This document shows positions 58,866-64,000 of a stretch of DNA of 64,000 nucleotides, in pieces; the first letter of the stretch is position 1; each line of letters opens with the position of its first letter. Source of the DNA: Mactra quadrangularis. Taxonomy: Eukaryota; Mollusca; Bivalvia; Venerida; Mactridae. The DNA lies in NCBI GenBank assembly GCA_025267735.1, contig CM046303.1:38949380-39013379 (forward strand), in the 5' to 3' direction. Position numbers and translations under genes: made by a program. The notes below the pieces were generated by a model. The model saw only the letters and a list, made by a program, of their open reading frames with translations, was not told the DNA's origin and did not search any database.

Positions 58866-59285
58866 AAAGAAGAATTAAAAAACATAACAGCGGTATGGTA
58901 ATAAGTATATGCAATATAATCATACAATCGTTTAGAGATGGCCTCACATGTCACGTACAAAAAGTATATCGGAACACCCGAATAGATATTCGTATATACA
59001 CTGGAGTTCAAAAGTTTCTTTACAGATGTAAAATTAGCAGAATATGCTAAGATATAGGCTGCTCCACACGTTGATGTAAATTTAACAACTAATATACATT
59101 TTAACATGAACCCTCAGTTATATAATTTAATAGTATTTCCATTATTGTTAATATGTAGTTTTTAATAAAACATGACCTATTATTGTATACTGATTAAATT
59201 CTCTACAATAATTCAAGTGTGCAGAAAAAATATGAAATAATTAATTGTGTAAAGAAATGTTTGGACCCCAGTGTATGTATATATA
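58866..59285. other. Non-coding stretch
   Basis: Nothing recognised beyond a TA-rich run at 59,275-59,290. Confidence 0.35.
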
Positions 59286-59291
59286 TATATA

Positions 59292-60016
59292 CGGTGCCCT
59301 CCAAAAGTTACTGGACAAATGAAATTTTGAGAAAAACTTGTTATGCCTACCGCATATAATAGGGCTGTGGATCACCGAGCTAGTGGCGATCCTATCCAAA
59401 CCACGATTCATGTGTAGCGATTCACAAATCGAACCACGAATCACTTGTTTATGGAGAAGCATACAGGAATTCATGTAATAACAAAAATAAGTGAATAGTT
59501 ACAGATGCTTACACTACATGGAAATCCATGAACTCTAAACATTTCTATTATTAGATCTTTTATGGATATTTTTAGTGATAACATTTTAGTTTAAATGTGT
59601 TTCAATCGAAATTTTGACACAAGATATTACGTTCCCTACATAAGTTACAGTTTTCATTAGTAGTGCGGCTCGTTTTCAGTGGAAATTAAGCTTAAAATGT
59701 TCTTTATATTTTTTCATCAAAAGATCGCGATCCGACGATTTCGGACGTGACGAATATTCGTACTCGATTTTCTGGTCGAGATCGCGAATATCCGAGTACT
59801 CGGATACTCGCAGCACCCCTACCATATAACTTTACTAGTAGTTAAGCATGTTTTTGTAAAAGAAAAGAGTTTAAGATCATAATTATATTGATAAACTCTT
59901 TGAATTATCATTTTGGAGTTTGCTGAAAAGACTCATTGTTTCTTTCTTCAGGAGTAAATATGAACCTGTTTGTTCTAAAATCCAGGATTTAGTCCAAGGG
60001 CTATTGGAGGGCACTG
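59292..60016. mobile_element. Tc1/mariner-like MITE
   Basis: The left end TACGGTGCCCTCCAAAAG is the inverse of the right end TTGGAGGGCACTGTA, with TA at both borders (59,290-59,291 and 60,017-60,018). About 725 bp without a transposase frame. The interior at 59,730-59,815 is rich in CGAATATTCG/GAGTACTCGG palindromic blocks. Confidence 0.7.
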
Positions 60017-60019
60017 TAT

Positions 60020-61350
60020 AAATTATATTTGTATATTAAATATGGTTGTATCGATGTACTCAATTACAAAACTATTAAAAACTCAGAGTTGTATAGGATT
60101 TAAACTAGCGCAAAATAAATTGTTTTCGTGCTGGAACGTCGACTCAACTACCTGAGATATTTTCATATACATTCTTGAATGTTGTCAACAACCTATTACT
60201 GTGTTAAGAGGATTCTGCTAAACGGATCAACTTCTGGCGGTGTAAAATAATGTCTATACCTTCTGAAATTTTCTTATGAGTGGTCTCAATTGTGTCGTTC
60301 GAACTTTCCTCGAAATACCTTTAAGGGATCACTCCGCTGCCCTTATATTTTCATTTTGGTTGTTCGAAGAACAACTATATACAACAATTTTGAGAAATCA
60401 GTATAGCTCACTTCAAAATCTACTTTTACAGGTAACTGAATGGACACAACATTTCAAACATGTGTTAAACAAAGAAAAGTTTGAATACAAAATAGTGTTA
60501 TAATTACATATAATTAACCAAATACTAAGAAATACTGCACATGCAATTTAAGAAGCACAGCAAATTATTATGATATCGGGAATAAAAGTTTTTACAGCGG
60601 TGAAGATTAGCAGTGGGAGCCCTATTCAAATGGTTCCACATTGTATTACTCTAATTATCGTCGGTCCTGACCAACGATTTAGACAATTATCAAGATTTGA
60701 GCACTTGTGTTGACATCGGTTGCCTTAAGCCAATCAAAACGATGCATTTGAGGTCACGTGATGAAAAAAATGACGTCGAGTAGTCAAAATAGGGGTGCGT
60801 GTATGGACTCGTCGACGCTAAGTTTTGTCGGGTTACCTGTTTGTATTACCAGAAAATACCATTATTGATATATGAACGAGTACCAGTTTCAAGAAAGTTG
60901 CAATGTAAGACCAGAAAACATGCATAACTAATTGTAACATGTTCATTTCTTAAAAAGAACTCGCATTTGTTGAAACACAAAAAACCTTTCTTCCTTACTT
61001 TTTATTGTTGATTGTTTAATTATTTAAAGAAACGCATATTGAAAACCAAGTCTCATGTTAGAGAAACAAAAGTTTTATTGCACAAGAAATTGAAATGATA
61101 CAAAAAAGACAATTAACATTGTTTGTTACATAATGTTATTCATTTTACCAAGTTATCAGCATAAGTATTAGTAAGAGATTGTGATATGTAATGTGTTGAC
61201 AATTAAGGTGTATATATATATACATGTATATACCTCATCTCATTAGTTTGTAATAAGATGTGAGCATTAAAAACATATTGAAAATGCTAAGCATGTATTA
61301 AGCATAAAATAAAACAATAATTTAAAGATTTAAAGAACTGGAAACAAATA
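60020..61350. other. Non-coding AT-rich stretch
   Basis: No gene or repeat family recognised. Confidence 0.35.
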
Positions 61351-61359
61351 ACAAGAGAG

Positions 61360-62080
61360 CCATGATGGCACTTACTCGCTCACCTGAGCCTAATTACTCA
61401 AAATTATCTAAACATAGCATTCTGATAATATTTGCAACAAACTTCAAGTGTAAATCATTAAGATAAACATTATATGTTTGATTAATATCACATCAAAAAG
61501 AGAAATGCAACCAAATGTTGTGAACATGTAAGGTTTCCCAAAACTTTCTCATAAAACAGTATTTAGCAATTAGCTTGTATGCTGGACCTTTGAGCCCAAG
61601 GTGAACTTGTAATATGTTGCTCATTCGTTCGGTATAAGCATAAAATATGTCTGTATACCTGGTCTTCCGGGGTCACACTTCACCGTTTGGGCTCTTCAGG
61701 GGTTCGAACCCACTATAAAACGTTTAGAGTACATGTATTATATGGCTAATTTGAGGTCAAGCCCCCGCTTTCAGCCCCAAGATAGACTATTATGGAGGGG
61801 CTCATTCGAATAGTATTAGCATAGTGTGCGTCTGTATACCTGGTCTTCTGTGGTCAGATTTCACCATTTGGGCTCTACGGGGATTCGAACCCACTTAAAA
61901 AATACATAGTAAGTATATCTATTATATGGCTTTTTTTAGGTAACACCCCTCCTTTTAGCCCCAAGATGGACTTGTATGATATTGCTCATTCGCTTGGTAT
62001 TAGCATAAAATACATCTTTATACCATGTCTTCGCCGTTTGTGCTCTACAGGGGTTCGAACATATAATTGCAAATGTGGTT
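61360..62080. repeat. About 182-bp tandem repeat, 2.5 units
   Basis: GCTCATTCGNNNGGTATNAGCATAAAATA, TGTATACCTGGTCTTC, TTTGGGCTCTNCNGGGNTTC, GAACCCACT and TTATATGGCT recur at about 61,620, 61,800 and 61,983. It is preceded by AAGAGAGCCATGATGGCACTTACTCGCTCACCTGAG, a start block common in mollusc repeats. Confidence 0.7.
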
Positions 62081-63115
62081 CAATTCAATTGTTACAGTGT
62101 CCTGTTAAACAGTGTACAATAGATTAACTTACATTTCCAGTAAAACTATCTGCTATTAGGGAGTAAGAAATGTCATCTGGCGGCCATAAGTATATCTCAG
62201 AGGCGGATACAGAACAGGGCTTAGGGTGGGTACGGGAGGGGTTTCCCGAAATTTTGAAAAATGAAGGTCTAAAATTGAGCATTCGAGCACCCCTCCCGTA
62301 CCCCTTTAAGGAACAGTTAAATTACTTGTTAGTGTTTCTAATATTTCCATCACATTGAGTCAACGAGGTGTGTCCAGTAACCTTTTTACGGTATGTAATC
62401 ACATTTAAAGCATTTACTTCTTTTATTTAATAAATGCTCGTTGATTTTATTTACATACTATTTTGAAAAAAACATCATGCAAAACACTTGCTTTTCCAAA
62501 TGTTAACTACATGTGTATGTATTTTTCAAAACTCGCAACAATATTGAACCCAATATTCATTGTTTTTTTTTCTGTGTAAACATTGATGAGAATATCCGAT
62601 AGTTAGTGAAATTATACTTCAATTCATGCTGTAGATTTATCATGCATTATATTTGAGTTTGGTCAAATTTAGAAGAAAAAAAAAGAAATGTTGTTATATG
62701 GTACTTAAGAAATTTTGGATTCGTCGATAACCATATCATACTAAATAGTAAAGAATGTTTTTCTTCATTTAACATATTGCGGAAATTTATTCTTCCATCT
62801 TATAAACCTCCTTAATTAACATACAAAAACATATACTTGACAGGGAATGGCTTATATATATTACAAAGGAATTAATTCTATGTCATTTTGTTTTTAAATA
62901 TAGGGTAAAATGTTTTATTTTAAAATAATTACACAATTTACAACTATGACCGTGTATTTTATTTGCTTTTTGTTTTGACAAGATACTGCTAATCTGGTTA
63001 GAGTTATCTTAAATGGGCGATTTTTTTGTAAAATCGACAAATTTTCTCACCGATTCGGTGTTTTATACAAGTTACCAATTTTATTTTTATAAAATTCTTG
63101 GCGTTTTTATCGTCA
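62080..63115. other. Non-coding stretch with one GC-rich hairpin
   Basis: GGGTACGGGAGGGGT (62,227-62,241) pairs with ACCCCTCCCGTACCCC (about 62,289-62,304), probably a decayed MITE end pair. The rest is AT-rich. Confidence 0.4.
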
Positions 63116-63116
63116 C

Positions 63117-63390
63117 TTGAGCACTAAGTGCTCAAGGTGAGCTATTGTTGTGGTCTGACCAATGTGCGTTAGTGCGTGAGGGGGTGCGAGGGTGCGTGTG
63201 TGCGTGCGTCCGTCGTCAACAATTTCTTAAAAATATTCTTGTCAAAAACCATATGATCTACAGTTATTAAAATTGGCATGTGGCATCACTAGAAGGCGCT
63301 TTACAAAAAATGTTCAAATTATACCCCTGGGGTTTAAATTGACCCCACCCCAGGGGTCACAAAATAATTTAGAATTGCATGGAAATTTAG
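63117..63390. repeat. Start block of a dispersed repeat
   Basis: The palindromic GAGCACTAAGTGCTC is followed by AAGGTGAGCTATTG, a GTGCGTGCGTCCGTC run and CCCCAGGGGTCAC: the mollusc repeat start pattern that leads into the satellite at the window end. Confidence 0.5.
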
Positions 63391-63394
63391 ATTT

Positions 63395-63500
63395 AAAGAA
63401 ATTTAGTTTATGGAAAAAGTGGATTTTTAGTCCATGGAAAGAGTGGATTTCTAGTCCATGGAAGGAGTAAATTTCTAGTCTATGAAAAGTTGATTTCTAA
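63395..63500. repeat. About 24-bp minisatellite
   Basis: ATGGAAAGAGTGGATTTCTA-GTCC units repeat about four times. Confidence 0.8.
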
Positions 63501-63539
63501 AAATGGGTTTTTAATCTATATAAAAAGTTGAATTTTACT

Positions 63540-64000
63540 CTATTTGGTTACGAAAAATATTGGGGACGAATCATTGTTTACATCTTGATTCGTCTTCAAA
63601 CTTCTCGTACCAAAAAAGTTGATTATGAAAAGTATTGGAGACATATCTTTGTTTTCATTTCGATTCGTCCTCAACCATTTCCTAATAGCAAAAAAGTTGG
63701 TTACGAAAAGTATTGGGGACGAATCTTTGTCTACATTTCGTTTCGTTCTCAAACTTTCGTACCATAAAAAAATGGTTACGAAAAGCATTGGGGACGAATT
63801 TTTGTCTACATTTCGATTCGTCCTCTAACTTTTCGTTACGGAAAAAGTTGGTTACGAAAAATATTGGGGACGAATCTTTGTTTACATTTAAATTCGTCAT
63901 CAAACTTTTCGTTCCCAAAAAAAGTTGGTTACGAAAAGTATTGGGGACGTATCTTTGTCGACATTTCGATTCGTCCTCAAACATTTCGTACCAAAAAAGT
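63540..64000. repeat. About 77-bp satellite running off the window
   Basis: Units begin GGTTACGAAAAGTATTGGGG near 63,546, 63,621, 63,699, 63,771, 63,850 and 63,926, each with CGAATCTTTGTCTACATTTC and GATTCGTCCTCAAACTTTTC. The ORFs on both strands here are repeat translations. The array continues past the end. Confidence 0.9.

Noticed and set aside
63528..63984. Overlapping ORFs of 69-100 aa on both strands
   Set aside because: All are readings of the 77-bp satellite.

Overview
This is AT-rich animal DNA, most likely from a bivalve mollusc. That assignment is inference. It rests on short exons with GT/AG introns, a pearl-like tandem repeat with an ACGG microsatellite tail, a mollusc-type tRNA-derived SINE in four copies, and several non-LTR, LTR and DNA elements nested in each other. 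No bacterial features were seen. Most of the window is transposable-element sequence, and host coding sequence is sparse.

Layout. 1-9,000: a 145-bp tandem repeat with a GACGGA tail, a SINE, a long hairpin, a 5'-truncated non-LTR element (4.0-4.8 kb), a possible three-exon transcript ending in an AATAAA signal at 5.5 kb, and a small inverted-end element. 9,007-26,188: one minus-strand Ty3/gypsy-type element bounded by 613/615-bp LTRs that differ at only about six positions. Reading from 26.2 kb downward, it carries gag, protease, reverse transcriptase/RNase H, an integrase with a C-terminal chromodomain, an F-like envelope gene, a small membrane ORF and, just inside the 3' LTR, a BTB/POZ-like ORF. 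Its genes are interrupted by stops and frameshifts. About 5.6 kb of later insertions (11.87-17.50 kb) sit between the envelope region and the BTB ORF.

27-33 kb is the main host-gene part: two exons of a minus-strand C2H2 zinc-finger gene (with a frameshift) and exons of a plus-strand HECT-domain gene whose last two exons splice in phase and keep the catalytic Thr-Cys. 32.8-39.6 kb holds a PIF/Harbinger-like MITE, diverged tandem repeats split by a 2.6-kb non-LTR retrotransposon, and a head-to-tail pair of MITEs.

39,925-45,130 is a 5.2-kb foldback transposon with arms of about 1.8 kb, a 9-bp target duplication, a SINE in both arms and a decayed ORF family with a Cys-rich C-terminus. 46.8-48.0 kb is a DDE-integrase-like gene broken by a single in-frame stop. 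48.7-49.2 kb is an array of self-complementary CTAGTTACGTAACTAG units that includes a 58-bp perfect palindrome. 50-59 kb holds palindromic CAGCAGAAGG minisatellites and an unusual head-to-tail element (51,197-56,983) marked by perfectly identical 72-bp and 155-bp direct repeats. 59-64 kb holds a Tc1-like MITE, 180-bp tandem repeats and a 77-bp satellite that runs off the end.

The most unusual item is the retroelement that combines a chromodomain integrase, an F-like envelope and a BTB/POZ-like ORF. The foldback element and the B...A / B...A tandem element come next.
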